A stretch of DNA of 64,000 nucleotides from Streptomyces sp. NBC_00457 (GTDB lineage: Bacteria > Actinomycetota > Actinomycetes > Streptomycetales > Streptomycetaceae), in contig NZ_CP107905.1 of the NCBI RefSeq assembly GCF_036014015.1, positions 1,302,001 to 1,366,000 of the forward strand, given 5' to 3'. Shown here in pieces: positions 42,859 through 51,500 of this stretch. The position numbers were made by a program, and so were the translations under genes. The notes beneath the pieces are model-generated. The model saw only the letters and a program-made list of their open reading frames with translations, made no database searches and was not told the DNA's origin. Every line of letters starts with the position of its first letter. Position 1 is the stretch's first letter.

Positions 42859-43095
42859 TCAGGGCTGCGGCCAGACGTGCGGACCTACGCCGAAGCTCCC
42901 GGCGTACCAATGAGACCCGCTACCCAATCCAAGCGACCGCGTGCCACGCGTTCGCGTGACATGCCCATGGCCGACCTGTCGCGTAATCTTCGAAATCGGG
43001 ACGCCCGAGGATGAATATCGGATGCATTCGAGTTCGACAGCAATCCCGAGAACCGATCTCAACGAGTTCAGCCTGAGTTTGTGAAGGGTAGGGTC
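42859..43095. other. Intergenic region between IS and lipase
   Basis: A 237-base stretch, lower in G+C than the flanking chromosome towards its right half. No gene, strong hairpin or clear promoter motif was recognised. It presumably carries the lipase promoter. Confidence 0.4.
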
Positions 43096-43995
43096 ATGCA
43101 ACGAGCTCGAAAGTCAGCCACGCTGTTCATCAGCACGCTTCTCGCCATGGCGATTGCATTCGTGGCGGCAGCCCCGGCAAGCGCCGCGCCAAGTCGGTCC
43201 GACGGCACAGGCAGCACCGTGATCTTTGTTCACGGATTCGACCCGGACGGTGCGGCGAACACCAACTGCGAAAGTTACTGGAGAGATGCCATTAGCCATT
43301 TCGAGGCCAAAGGCTGGAACAGCAGGAAGCTGGTAACGTTCGGCTACTATTCCGAGGGGGACACCTGCACCCACAAGTACAACGGTACCCGTGCAACGTC
43401 CATCACGACGGTGGCCAAGGCGCTCGCCAACCGCATCTACACGACCTACACCAGCCAGGGCAAGAAGGTCGATGTCGTCGCCCATTCCATGGGTGGCCTC
43501 GTGATCCGTTCCGCGCTGTACCACGTCAACGAGGGCACCAGCGGCTTTCCGTCGCGTCTCTATGTAGAGGACGTTGTCACGCTCGGCACTCCGCACGACG
43601 GGGCAAACAAGACACAGATCAACTTGTGCAAGGCCAGGTTCCCCATCGCGCACAAGCAGTGCAGTCAGATGCATCCGGACAGCACCTTCCTCAGGACGCT
43701 TCCCGAAACTCCGAGTCGCTCGCAAATGGGAACGGACTGGACGGCAATGTCGTCCGCCGACGACGGTACGGTCGGGGTTGGTTCCGGAGTCGGGATCAGG
43801 GCGAATCACAAAACCCAGTACAACGGCAGCGGACTGTATGAGATCAGCCACAGTGGGCTGAAGGAAGTCACAGGCTCGAATGCCTATCGCGCCCGCTATT
43901 ATCACAAGAGCACTGGTAGCTGGAGCGCCTGGGGCGACCGGCCGGGGCCGATTAACAAGGCATATGTGGCCGCATACGCCCATCGCAACCAGTAA
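43096..43995 (+). CDS. Secreted lipase/esterase (alpha/beta hydrolase)
   Basis: A 299-residue secreted lipase. The signal peptide (FISTLLAMAIAFVAAAPASA) is followed by the alpha/beta-hydrolase core: VIFVHGFDPDG for the oxyanion hole, the nucleophile elbow VVAHSMGGLVIRS (AHSMG) and LGTPHDGANKT, typical of class I.7 or EstA-like lipases. Base composition is visibly less G+C-rich than the flanking genes, suggesting recent transfer. ATG at 43096 follows AAGGGTAGGGTC; an in-frame GTG at 43081 is less likely. It sits between an insertion sequence and a graveyard of mobile-element remnants. Confidence 0.88.
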   Translation: MQRARKSATLFISTLLAMAIAFVAAAPASAAPSRSDGTGSTVIFVHGFDPDGAANTNCESYWRDAISHFEAKGWNSRKLVTFGYYSEGDTCTHKYNGTRATSITTVAKALANRIYTTYTSQGKKVDVVAHSMGGLVIRSALYHVNEGTSGFPSRLYVEDVVTLGTPHDGANKTQINLCKARFPIAHKQCSQMHPDSTFLRTLPETPSRSQMGTDWTAMSSADDGTVGVGSGVGIRANHKTQYNGSGLYEISHSGLKEVTGSNAYRARYYHKSTGSWSAWGDRPGPINKAYVAAYAHRNQ

Positions 43996-44124
43996 ATTCC
44001 TCATCCCGGCTTGATCGTGTGACGCCGGATCAGCCCAGGACGCGGAGCGGGCACGGCACCTTGCGGTCATGGAGTTCTCGACGCTTCATGATCTGCAAGG
44101 CTGCCGTGCTCGTTTCTCCATTAG

Positions 44125-44239
44125 GGTCTGATCGAGGCTTTCGCCCGGGTGCCCGATCCACGCAATTGCCGAATGGGGCAGGCGCTGCGCCCAGGCGGTA
44201 CTGGCCGACGAACGACCGCAAGGCGTCACGGAGTTCTGA
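44125..44239 (+). pseudogene. ISAs1-like transposase remnant
   Basis: In one frame the sequence reads GLIEAFARVPDPR, the N-terminal signature of ISAs1-type (H-repeat) transposases. A second frame then reads AIAEWGRRCAQAVLADE, which in intact proteins lies some 50-60 residues further on. A deletion with a frame change between the two would explain this. Nothing of the catalytic domain remains. Confidence 0.5.
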
Positions 44240-44404
44240 ACCATGCAGGTCAGGGAGCTGCCGTACCTCACCTCGGTGAGACCGGACAGCGATTCACTTG
44301 GCCACCCTGTGCGTAGTCCATTCATCGACTGCAGCCGGCCCAGGCGTGTCATCCTTCAGTCCGGTTCATCGCTCGTGTCAACACGGCCGTTCCTGGGGAA
44401 CTTC

Positions 44405-44630
44405 GTGATTGTTCTCGACACCAACCAACTGCGTCACGCAGCCTTCCCGCAGGGTGCGGTCCTCGGCATGCCACGCGTCGAGCTCGAATCCAGCTTCACG
44501 GTGTTCGACAACGACGGCAGGCCTGTGCAGGCCCACGGCGCCCGGGACGCCGTGATCTGGCTGACGATCCTGGAAGCGGCGGGCGGCACCGGCGAGGAAC
44601 TCTGGTTCGTTTCGAAGGACGGGGGCTTCG
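44405..44630 (+). pseudogene. PIN-domain protein remnant, 3' end replaced by IS sequence
   Basis: From GTG 44405 the frame opens as VIVLDTNQLRHAAFPQGAVL, with the first catalytic Asp of PIN ribonucleases (DUF4935 type). It then jumps to AHGARDAVIWLTILEAAGG and EELWFVSKDGGFG, which belong to the later core. About 100 residues between these parts are missing, and after GGFG the frame enters the 41-base IS terminus. Probably a dead toxin- or tRNase-like gene. Confidence 0.55.
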
Positions 44631-44671
44631 GCCCGGACGCGGCCGCTACCAGAAACGGACTTAACGCCCTC
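44631..44671 (+). repeat. Orphan IS end matching 41563-41603
   Basis: The reverse complement of this block matches the left end of the IS at 41563 at 40 of 41 bases, including the passenger gene's last codons (RYQKRT and stop). No transposase accompanies it. It lies in inverted orientation to the complete element, so outer ends of the same type bracket 41563-44671. Confidence 0.85.
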
Positions 44672-44726
44672 TCAGATGCCGGCAGCTCATGAACACGGGC
44701 GTTGGAGCTTCCGCCCTGGCCGGCGC

Positions 44727-45917
44727 TCAGGGGAAGCGCAGGGTGAGGGCGAGCCCGCCCTCGGTGCCGGGGTGTGCTGTGAGCGTGGCGTGGTGGGCCT
44801 CGGCGATGGAGGCGGCGATGGACAGTCCCAGGCCGTGGCCGGTAGCGGCGGTGCGGTCCCCGTCGAGGCGTCGGAAGGGCTCGAACAGTTCGGGGATCCG
44901 TTCGGCGGGCACGTGGGGGCCGGTATTGGTCACCGTCACGGTGCGGGCGTCGAGACGTCCGCGGACGTGGCCGCCGGGGTGGTTGTACTGGATGGCGTTG
45001 GACATCAGGTTCGTCAGCAGGTGGCGCAGCAGGACAGGGTCACCGGGGACGGCCAGCGGGGTGTCGGCGTCGAGGTCGACGTGCACGCCGTTCTCGGCTG
45101 CCTGCGGGGCGAGTTCGGCGGTCACGAGCCGGGCGGTGGCTGCGAGGTCGACACTTTCGGTCGCTTCCAGGCCGCGGTCGCTGCGGGCCAGCAGAAGCAG
45201 GGCGTTGATCAGCTGTTCGGCCTCGCGGTTGGCGGTGAGCAGGTCCTCGCGGACGTCGGCGAGGCCGTCGGGCAGAGGATCGGCGAGGCCGACCTGGAGG
45301 CTGGTGCGCTGGACCGCGAGGGGTGTCTTGAGCTCGTGGGAGGCGTTGGCGACGAAGCGGCGTTGACTCTCGAAGGACTTCTCGAGCCGGTCGAGCATGC
45401 TGTCGAAGGTGTCGGCGAGGCGGTGGAGTTCGTCGTCGGGCCCGGTGAGCGCGAGGCGCTGATGCATGTTCTGTTCGCCGATGCGGCGGGCGGCTTCGGT
45501 CATGGAGGCGACCGGACGCAGGGCCCGTCCGGCGAGCCACCAGCCGAGCAGGCCGGCAAGGAACGCCGTGATCAGGAGTCCGACGGCGGACCAGAGCACC
45601 ATCTGGCGCAGCGCGGTGTCCTGCACGGCCTGCACGGTCTGGTCGACCTTCTGGATCATGGCTACGTCGCTCAGGGCCGTTGGTGCGCGATCCGGGCGAG
45701 TGGGGCGCACGGGCTCGAAGGGCGTCGCAGAGCCGCTCGGCGCATCGCCATAACTGACCGCGATCCCCTGGACCTGCTGCTCCGTTCCGTAGCGCGCGAG
45801 CAGCACCACGAAAGCGAGCAGGGCGATGCCGGCGAGCAGGAAGAGCCCGGAGAAGGCGGCGGCCAGGCGGGCGCGGAACGGCAGCCCGCTCAGCAGTGCC
45901 CGCGGGTTCAGTCGCAC
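44727..45917 (-). CDS. Sensor histidine kinase
   Basis: A 396-residue membrane histidine kinase. The first span is near 17-40 (LFLLAGIALLAFVVLLA), a ~80-residue extracellular loop follows, and the second span is near 125-150 (AVGLLITAFLAGLLGWWLAG). HAMP comes next, then the dimerisation helix with the phospho-His in SHELKTPLAVQR, and an ATPase domain with NLMSNAIQYN and TGHGLGLSIAAS. The GTG start overlaps the response-regulator stop by 10 bases. With its regulator it is divergent from an FtsX-type ABC system that it probably controls. The signal is unknown; envelope stress or an antimicrobial is a reasonable guess. Confidence 0.93.
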   Translation of the reverse strand: MRLNPRALLSGLPFRARLAAAFSGLFLLAGIALLAFVVLLARYGTEQQVQGIAVSYGDAPSGSATPFEPVRPTRPDRAPTALSDVAMIQKVDQTVQAVQDTALRQMVLWSAVGLLITAFLAGLLGWWLAGRALRPVASMTEAARRIGEQNMHQRLALTGPDDELHRLADTFDSMLDRLEKSFESQRRFVANASHELKTPLAVQRTSLQVGLADPLPDGLADVREDLLTANREAEQLINALLLLARSDRGLEATESVDLAATARLVTAELAPQAAENGVHVDLDADTPLAVPGDPVLLRHLLTNLMSNAIQYNHPGGHVRGRLDARTVTVTNTGPHVPAERIPELFEPFRRLDGDRTAATGHGLGLSIAASIAEAHHATLTAHPGTEGGLALTLRFP

Positions 45918-46576
45918 AGGCGGTAACCCTCTCCCTTGTCGGCGACGATCAGTCCGGGGTCGCCGAGTTTGCCGCGCAGCCGGCTGACGGCGGCGCGGAC
46001 CGCGCTGGTGCGCGGGTCGAGGTGCTCGTCCCAGACGGTGCGGACGAACTCGTCGTGCGGCACCGGCGCTCCACCGGCGCTCAGCAGCAGGTGCAAGACC
46101 GCGAACTCCTTCAGGGTCAGCTCCAGCGATCGCCCGTCCACGGACACCTCGCGTCGCGTCTCATCCAGGGTGATGTTCCCGAAGCGCAGTACGGCGGGCG
46201 GCGGCTTCGGCGCGCGGCGGCTCAGCGCCCGCACGCGGGCGACGAGTTCGGTGAAGTCGAAGGGCTTGGCGAGGTAGTCGTCCGCGCCGAGCGTCGTCAG
46301 GCCGTAGATCTTGTCCGTGAGCTCGCCGGCCGCGGTCAGCATCAGAATCCGCGGAGGGTCGGAGAGTTCACGCAGCCGCCTGCACACCTCGTCGCCGCTC
46401 ATGACCGGCAGATCGCGGTCGAGGAGCAACACGTCGTAGGCGGTGAGCAGGCACATCCGCTCGGCCTCCGCCCCGGTGGCGGCGATGTCGACCGCCATCG
46501 CCTGCCGGCGAAGGCCGGTGGCGATGGTGCGGGCGAGCACGCGGTGATCTTCGGCTACCAGGACTCTCATGTCCAC
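45908..46576 (-). CDS. OmpR-family response regulator
   Basis: A 222-residue response regulator. The receiver domain has its phospho-acceptor Asp in YDVLLLDRDLPVMSGDEV and KPF near residue 107. The C-terminal winged helix contains LTLKEFAVLHLLL and RTSAVRAAVSRLRGKLG. Either GTG 46576 or ATG 46570 could be the start; no clear ribosome site precedes either, so a leaderless transcript is possible. It partners the adjacent kinase. Candidate sites are the direct repeats CGCTGTAAC at 46640 and 46670, in front of the ABC operon. Confidence 0.93.
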   Translation of the reverse strand: MDMRVLVAEDHRVLARTIATGLRRQAMAVDIAATGAEAERMCLLTAYDVLLLDRDLPVMSGDEVCRRLRELSDPPRILMLTAAGELTDKIYGLTTLGADDYLAKPFDFTELVARVRALSRRAPKPPPAVLRFGNITLDETRREVSVDGRSLELTLKEFAVLHLLLSAGGAPVPHDEFVRTVWDEHLDPRTSAVRAAVSRLRGKLGDPGLIVADKGEGYRLCD

Positions 46577-46600
46577 ATGAAACCAAGATCACGGTTCAGC

Positions 46601-46689
46601 GGGATAAGGACGCGGAGCGGTGTGCACCAAGCCTGTCGGCGCTGTAACGGGCCGGACCGGCCTTTATGCCGCTGTAACACCCTTATCCC
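46601..46689. promoter_or_regulatory. Direct repeats in divergent promoter, probable response-regulator site
   Basis: CGCTGTAAC occurs at 46640-46648 and 46670-46678, exactly 30 bases apart (about three helical turns). The pair is bracketed by GGGATAAGG (46601) and its reverse complement CCTTATCCC (46681). OmpR-type regulators commonly bind such direct repeats. The ABC-permease start is at 46721. Confidence 0.5.
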
Positions 46690-46720
46690 ACTGCACACAC
46701 CAGGCTGCTTCTGTCTCGGC

Positions 46721-47995
46721 ATGAACTTCGTCAAGCGCGCCGGGATGAGCCTTGGTGCCAGAAGATCCAGGACCGCCGCCTTGCTGGCGATCTTCGTCGT
46801 CATCTGCACCCTGCTCCTCGCCGGCTTCCTGCTGCAGGCCGCCGCCGCCCGCCAGGAGGCCGACGCGCAGCGCGCCATCGGCGTCGACGTCACCGTCAAG
46901 CGGCAGGGCCTGACCCCGGCCCTCGCCGACCGGCTCGGCGCCTCGGACCTGGTGCACCGCTACAACCCGGAGCTTCCCGTGCGGTCTTGGGCGCGCGGCT
47001 TCACGCCACTGGCGTCGAATGCGCCGAAGCCGGGCGGCACCGGTGCCGAGGAGAAGGAACAGGGCCCGCTGGCCGTGAACGGCGTCCGTGACTCGGGCAT
47101 GCTGCTGCCCTTTTCGTACGGCTCGACGAAGATCACAGCGGGCCGCGGCATCACCCCGGAGGACGCGGACCGCGACGTCGCCATGATCGAGCAGCGCTTG
47201 GCCGATGAGAACCACCTCCAGGTCGGCGACACCATGCGGGTGCGGTCGTCGGACGGTAAGCGCACGGTACGGCTGACGGTCGTCGGCATCTTCCGGGACC
47301 CGATGCAGGATCCGACGAACTGGGCGCCGCCGCACGAGCTGCCCGGCAACGCGCTGTACGTACCGGTGAACACGGCCCAGAGACTCGGAACCGGCAGCGA
47401 GACGGTCAGCGAGGCGGTGTTCAAGATCGGTTCGCCGGGCCAGGCCCAGCAGCTGCACGCCGAGGCCGAACGACTCCTCGGCAAGGGCGGTTTCGACTTT
47501 CGCGTCAATGACAAGGCGTACCGGGACCAGGTCCGTCCCATCCAGCGGGTCGGCACGTTCGCGGGACTGATCGTCTGGGTGATCGCCCTGGCCGGAGCAC
47601 TGATCCTCGGCCTCATCGTGACGCTCCAGATCCGCGAGCGGCGCACTGAGCTCGGGGTGCTGCTCTCGATGGGCGAGAAGAAGTGGAAGCTCATCGGCCA
47701 GCACGCCGTGGAGGTGGCGGCCGTAGCCCTGCCCGCCGTCGCGATCGCCGCTCTGGCCGGCTCGCTCGCCGGACAGTCCGCGGGTGACGCGCTCCTCGGC
47801 GGCCAGAGCGGCGAGCCGGTCACGTCGGCCGGTGCACCGGATGCCGAGATCGCTCCGCCCGTGGTGCGCGTCGAGCCCGCCACCGTCGGCAGGGTCGCCG
47901 GCATCGGGCTCGGGATCTCCCTGGTCTCCACCGTCATCCCGGGCATCGGAATCCTCCGCCTGCACCCCCGCTCCATCCTCGCCGACACCGAGTAG
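46721..47995 (+). CDS. FtsX-type ABC transporter permease 1
   Basis: A 424-residue permease. It has an N-terminal span (LLAIFVVICTLLLAGFLLQA), a ~250-residue extracellular MacB-like domain, then a span near 275-300 (LIVWVIALAGALILGLIV) and two more towards the C terminus. The cytoplasmic segment ELGVLLSMGEKKWKLIGQHA is the FtsX coupling region. It opens with MNFVKRAGMSLGARRSRT, nearly repeated in the next gene (MNFVKRAGLSLWARKGRT), so the two are paralogues. ATG at 46721 lacks a strong ribosome site. It is probably controlled by the divergent two-component system. Confidence 0.88.
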   Translation: MNFVKRAGMSLGARRSRTAALLAIFVVICTLLLAGFLLQAAAARQEADAQRAIGVDVTVKRQGLTPALADRLGASDLVHRYNPELPVRSWARGFTPLASNAPKPGGTGAEEKEQGPLAVNGVRDSGMLLPFSYGSTKITAGRGITPEDADRDVAMIEQRLADENHLQVGDTMRVRSSDGKRTVRLTVVGIFRDPMQDPTNWAPPHELPGNALYVPVNTAQRLGTGSETVSEAVFKIGSPGQAQQLHAEAERLLGKGGFDFRVNDKAYRDQVRPIQRVGTFAGLIVWVIALAGALILGLIVTLQIRERRTELGVLLSMGEKKWKLIGQHAVEVAAVALPAVAIAALAGSLAGQSAGDALLGGQSGEPVTSAGAPDAEIAPPVVRVEPATVGRVAGIGLGISLVSTVIPGIGILRLHPRSILADTE

Positions 47996-48075
47996 CCGGC
48001 CACCGGCATCGCACGGACCAGCCACCAACAGCGCACGACCACTCACCGGCGCGCACCGAGAGAGCCGAGATACCC

Positions 48076-49455
48076 ATGAACTTCGTCAAACGCGCAGGGC
48101 TCAGCCTGTGGGCCCGCAAGGGCCGCACCCTGATCACCTTCGCCACCTTCCTCGTCATCTCCGTGATGGTGCTGGCCGGTGTCCTGATCAACGACGCGAC
48201 GGCCCAGGCCGAGCAGGACGCCAAGCGCTCTGTGGGCGCCGAGATCAACCTCGATATGGATATGGGCCAGTTGGGAGGTGCCGGTGCCCTGCAGGCCCCG
48301 CGCATCGACGCCGCGACCGTCGACAAGCTCGGGGCTCTGCCCCAGGTGCAGAAGTACACCTACTCGATGTGGGACCGCGCCATCCTCAAGGGCGAGTACA
48401 AGCTGGTCGAGGGCGGCCCGGCCGAGCCCATGGGCCCCGGCGGCACCGCGAGCATCGGCGTGCTCGACTCCTCACTGCTGCCCGACTTCCGCAGCGGCAC
48501 GTTCACGCTCCTGTCCGGTGAACACCTCACGGCCGCCGACAAGGACAAGAAGCAACTGCTGATCGAGGAGCGGCTGGCCAGGAAGAACGTTCTCAAGGTC
48601 GGCGACAGGATCACGCTGACCGGCAACGACGAGAAGACCACGGCCGACTTCACCGTCGGCGGCATCTACCGCGACCCGCGACCCGCGACCGAAGCCGACG
48701 CCGAGTACGGCGTCAACCCGGCCAACATGGTGTACGGAACGGTGGGCGGCCTCTCCGCACTCGCGCCCGAAGGGGAGGGGCCGCTGCAGGTCGGCAAGGC
48801 GACGTTCCTCCTCCAGGACGCCGATGTGCAGGGCGCGTTCAAGGACGAGGCGAAGCGGATCGCCGGCTCGGCGCTCGAGAGCTTCAAGCTGGACGCCAAC
48901 GACAAGGCCATCCAGCAGATGACGGGCCCGCTCAAAAGCATCCGCTCCACGGCCACCGTCGCCATGTGGCTGATGGCCGTCGCCGGTGCGGCCGTCCTGG
49001 CCCTCCTGGTCAACCTCGCCGTCAAGCAACGTCGCAAGGAGTACGGCGTCCTGTTGGCCATGGGAGAGAAGAAGAGCAAGCTCATCGCCCAACAGGCCCT
49101 GGAGATCGTCGTGGTGGCCGCCATCGCCATCGGGGTGAGTTCCCTGTTCGCCCCGCGCCTGACCCAGAACGCCGGCCAGTCCCTGCTCGGCAGCGAAGCC
49201 TCCGCCGCCAAGCGGAAGCTCGACTCGTGGCAGCCCCCGGGCCCCGGCAGCACCGGGCTCGGCGAGGGCATCGACATGGACGACCAGCCGGTCGAGAACG
49301 CCGATCCCATCGACGAGATCACCGTGGCGCTCGACCCGGCGGACGTCGTCGCCGTAGGCGCCATCGGCCTCGGCGTCGGCCTCCTCGCCACCGCGATCCC
49401 GGCCGGCGCCGTGCTGCGCTTCAGCCCCCGCACCATCCTCACGAAGGGCAAGTGA
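48076..49455 (+). CDS. FtsX-type ABC transporter permease 2
   Basis: A 459-residue paralogue of the preceding permease with the same layout: N-terminal span (LITFATFLVISVMVLAGVLI), large extracellular domain, then three C-terminal spans, the coupling segment EYGVLLAMGEKKSKLIAQQA and a final VGLLATAIPAGAVLRFSPRT. The two probably form the heterodimeric membrane part of one export or mechanotransmission complex with the ATPase that follows six bases later. ATG at 48076 follows GAGAGAGCCGAGATACCC. Substrate unknown. Confidence 0.9.
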   Translation: MNFVKRAGLSLWARKGRTLITFATFLVISVMVLAGVLINDATAQAEQDAKRSVGAEINLDMDMGQLGGAGALQAPRIDAATVDKLGALPQVQKYTYSMWDRAILKGEYKLVEGGPAEPMGPGGTASIGVLDSSLLPDFRSGTFTLLSGEHLTAADKDKKQLLIEERLARKNVLKVGDRITLTGNDEKTTADFTVGGIYRDPRPATEADAEYGVNPANMVYGTVGGLSALAPEGEGPLQVGKATFLLQDADVQGAFKDEAKRIAGSALESFKLDANDKAIQQMTGPLKSIRSTATVAMWLMAVAGAAVLALLVNLAVKQRRKEYGVLLAMGEKKSKLIAQQALEIVVVAAIAIGVSSLFAPRLTQNAGQSLLGSEASAAKRKLDSWQPPGPGSTGLGEGIDMDDQPVENADPIDEITVALDPADVVAVGAIGLGVGLLATAIPAGAVLRFSPRTILTKGK

Positions 49456-49461
49456 CCCGCC

Positions 49462-50169
49462 ATGACCAGCGCCACCACCACCCCGCCCGTCCTGCGCCTC
49501 GCCGACGTCAGCCACACCTACGCCGGTCGGCGCCGCAGGACCACGGTCCTCAAGGGCATCGACTACGCCTTCGAACGCGGCACGTTCTACACCATCCTGG
49601 GCCCCTCGGGCAGCGGCAAGACCACTCTGCTCAGCCTCGCCAGCGGGCTCGACACCCCCACCAAGGGCACGATCAGCTTCGACGGGCAGGACCTCACCGA
49701 GCTCGGGCTCGGCAGCTACCGCAACAAGCACGCCGCCACGATCTTCCAGCAGTACAACCTCCTCACCTACATGACCGCCCTCCAGAACGTCACCACCGCC
49801 ATGGAGATCACCGGCGCCAGGCCCGCGACCGGAAGCCGCAAGGCCCACGCCCTGCGGCTCCTCGAGAAGATCGGCCTCGACAAGGCGACGGCCACCCGCA
49901 ATGTGCTGCAGCTCTCCGGCGGTCAGCAGCAGCGCGTCGCCATCGCCCGCGCCCTCGCCTGCGACGTCGACATCCTCTTCGCCGACGAACCCACCGGAAA
50001 CCTCGACGAGGACACCGCCCAGGGCATCATCGACACCTTCCGCGAACTCGCCCACGAGCAGGGCTCATGCGTGGTCGTCGCCACCCACTCCCAGCAACTG
50101 GCCACCCAGTCCGACCGCGTCCTCAACCTGCGCAAGGGCAAGCTCACGGAGCAGGTGAACACCCGATGA
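49462..50169 (+). CDS. MacB/LolD-type ABC transporter ATP-binding protein
   Basis: A 235-residue ATPase with Walker A GPSGSGKTTL, Q-loop FQQYNLLTYMT, signature LSGGQQQRVAIARAL and Walker B DILFADEPTGNLDEDT followed by the switch His in VVVATHSQQL. It energises the two FtsX-type permeases upstream. ATG at 49462, six bases after the permease stop. Such sets act in peptide detoxification, lipoprotein release or envelope signalling; the kinase-linked arrangement favours resistance or stress sensing. Confidence 0.95.
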   Translation: MTSATTTPPVLRLADVSHTYAGRRRRTTVLKGIDYAFERGTFYTILGPSGSGKTTLLSLASGLDTPTKGTISFDGQDLTELGLGSYRNKHAATIFQQYNLLTYMTALQNVTTAMEITGARPATGSRKAHALRLLEKIGLDKATATRNVLQLSGGQQQRVAIARALACDVDILFADEPTGNLDEDTAQGIIDTFRELAHEQGSCVVVATHSQQLATQSDRVLNLRKGKLTEQVNTR

Positions 50170-50232
50170 GGTGCGGAGCGACAACGGGCCCGCACCCGAC
50201 CTGCCGTACGGCTGGCCCGAGCCCAGGCATGG

Positions 50233-51090
50233 TCAGCCGAGCCTTCCCGTCAGGTAAGTCTCCAAAGACCTGGCGGACAGCTCACCACGCGCCCCGACGG
50301 CGTCGGCGATGCCCAAGCATGTGGTGCCGGAGAAGACGCCGAGCTCGTACTGGACGGAATCAACATCGAAAGAGCGGACGAGAAGGCCTACCTCGTAGGT
50401 GCCGGGATAAGTGACTTCACCGACGTACTGAATTCGATACGACCACGGCGGAAGGTCCGGCACGGCCCCTCCCTCGCCCACTTCGATTGCCTTCGATGTA
50501 AACGCCGCAACAGCCTCGTCGTACCAGGTGGCCAGGGCGATGAAGTTGACGTGCTGATTGGAGTCGACGTCACCGATCCGTGCACACAGTGGGGTGAAAT
50601 GTGGGTAATAGTCCCGCTGGCGGCGCTCGTCCCCCGGACGCGTCATGGCGGACTGGCTCAACTCCGGCATCTGCAAGTCGGTGAGGTCCGCGATCAGCTC
50701 ATCAGGAAGTGGAAGGGGTCCCGCAGCACCGTGCAGCACCACTGTGGCCTCGCCACTCCCTACTTCTTTGCCGCCGGCGAAGACTGCATGTACGAAGGTG
50801 AATGATGACCGCCCAACGCGGCGAACGCCGGTACGCACCTGAATGTTGCGGTCCACGCGGATGACCGGTGCGAGTCGTTCGACGCTTTGACTGACGAGCA
50901 AGACATGAAACGGGGTAAATCCGCCAGCGCCTACGAGCTGTTCGAAGCGGGGCAGTCGCACCCGTAACCGGGCGTCCTCCAGCCAACGCGCCATCCCGAT
51001 CGTGCTCACCGTGCCATCCCTGCCGAGATCGGCCTGTCGCACCCGGATATCGGACTGCTTCGGGAACGCGGAACCACCGATGAAATTCAT
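50233..51090 (-). CDS. Double-hotdog acyl thioesterase-like protein
   Basis: About 285 residues containing two 4HBT-like halves. The first contains DGTVSTIGMARWLEDARLR; the second contains CARIGDVDSNQHVNFIALAT, in which the Asp-x-x-x-His-x-N set resembles 4-hydroxybenzoyl-CoA/acyl-ACP thioesterase active sites. It would hydrolyse an acyl-CoA or acyl-ACP. The ATG at 51090 (MNFIGGSAF) is taken as start because similarity-like features begin there and GAGG lies 9-12 bases upstream; the frame remains open to 51189. It stands alone, converging on the ABC operon, beside a deletion scar. Confidence 0.7.
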   Translation of the reverse strand: MNFIGGSAFPKQSDIRVRQADLGRDGTVSTIGMARWLEDARLRVRLPRFEQLVGAGGFTPFHVLLVSQSVERLAPVIRVDRNIQVRTGVRRVGRSSFTFVHAVFAGGKEVGSGEATVVLHGAAGPLPLPDELIADLTDLQMPELSQSAMTRPGDERRQRDYYPHFTPLCARIGDVDSNQHVNFIALATWYDEAVAAFTSKAIEVGEGGAVPDLPPWSYRIQYVGEVTYPGTYEVGLLVRSFDVDSVQYELGVFSGTTCLGIADAVGARGELSARSLETYLTGRLG

Positions 51091-51248
51091 GGAAATCGAC
51101 CTCAATATTGCCCCGAGATGCCCCTTCCGTCGAAGCCTAGGAGGGCCATCCGGTACGTGCATGAACCAGAGCGGCAACCCGTAGAACATCAGCGCCAGGT
51201 TTACGGACGACCCGGCAGTGGCTCAGCGGAGAGTCGTGACAACTAGGT

Positions 51249-51500
51249 TCACTGTTCAGTTCTCCCGAACTTGTACTCCATGGGGTCGGGCCACCCGGCG
51301 CCGATGTTCCAGGTGACACGCTCCTTGTCCAGCCAGGCGCGCGCGGTGTCGGGGACCGTGCGCATGTCGAGGATGTAGTCGTCCTGTCGGGCCTTGTCCA
51401 GGGTGTGTTCGTTGGAGCCCGGCTTCGCGGCACCCACACGGTAGGTGCGCATCACCTTGTCCTCGGCACCGAACGCCTTGAAGGCACCCTCGTAGAGCCG
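51249..51500 (-). pseudogene. 5'-truncated gene, possibly erythromycin-esterase family
   Basis: About 83 codons of a 3' end survive: RLYEGAFKAFGAEDKVMRTY, then SNEHTLDKARQDDYILDMR, ARAWLDKERVTWNIGAG and a stop at 51249. The pattern S/N-x-E...L...ilDlR...WLd...IG resembles the C terminus of erythromycin-esterase-like proteins, a tentative assignment. The frame loses sense at about 51500, where a different truncated gene begins on the other strand. Confidence 0.45.
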
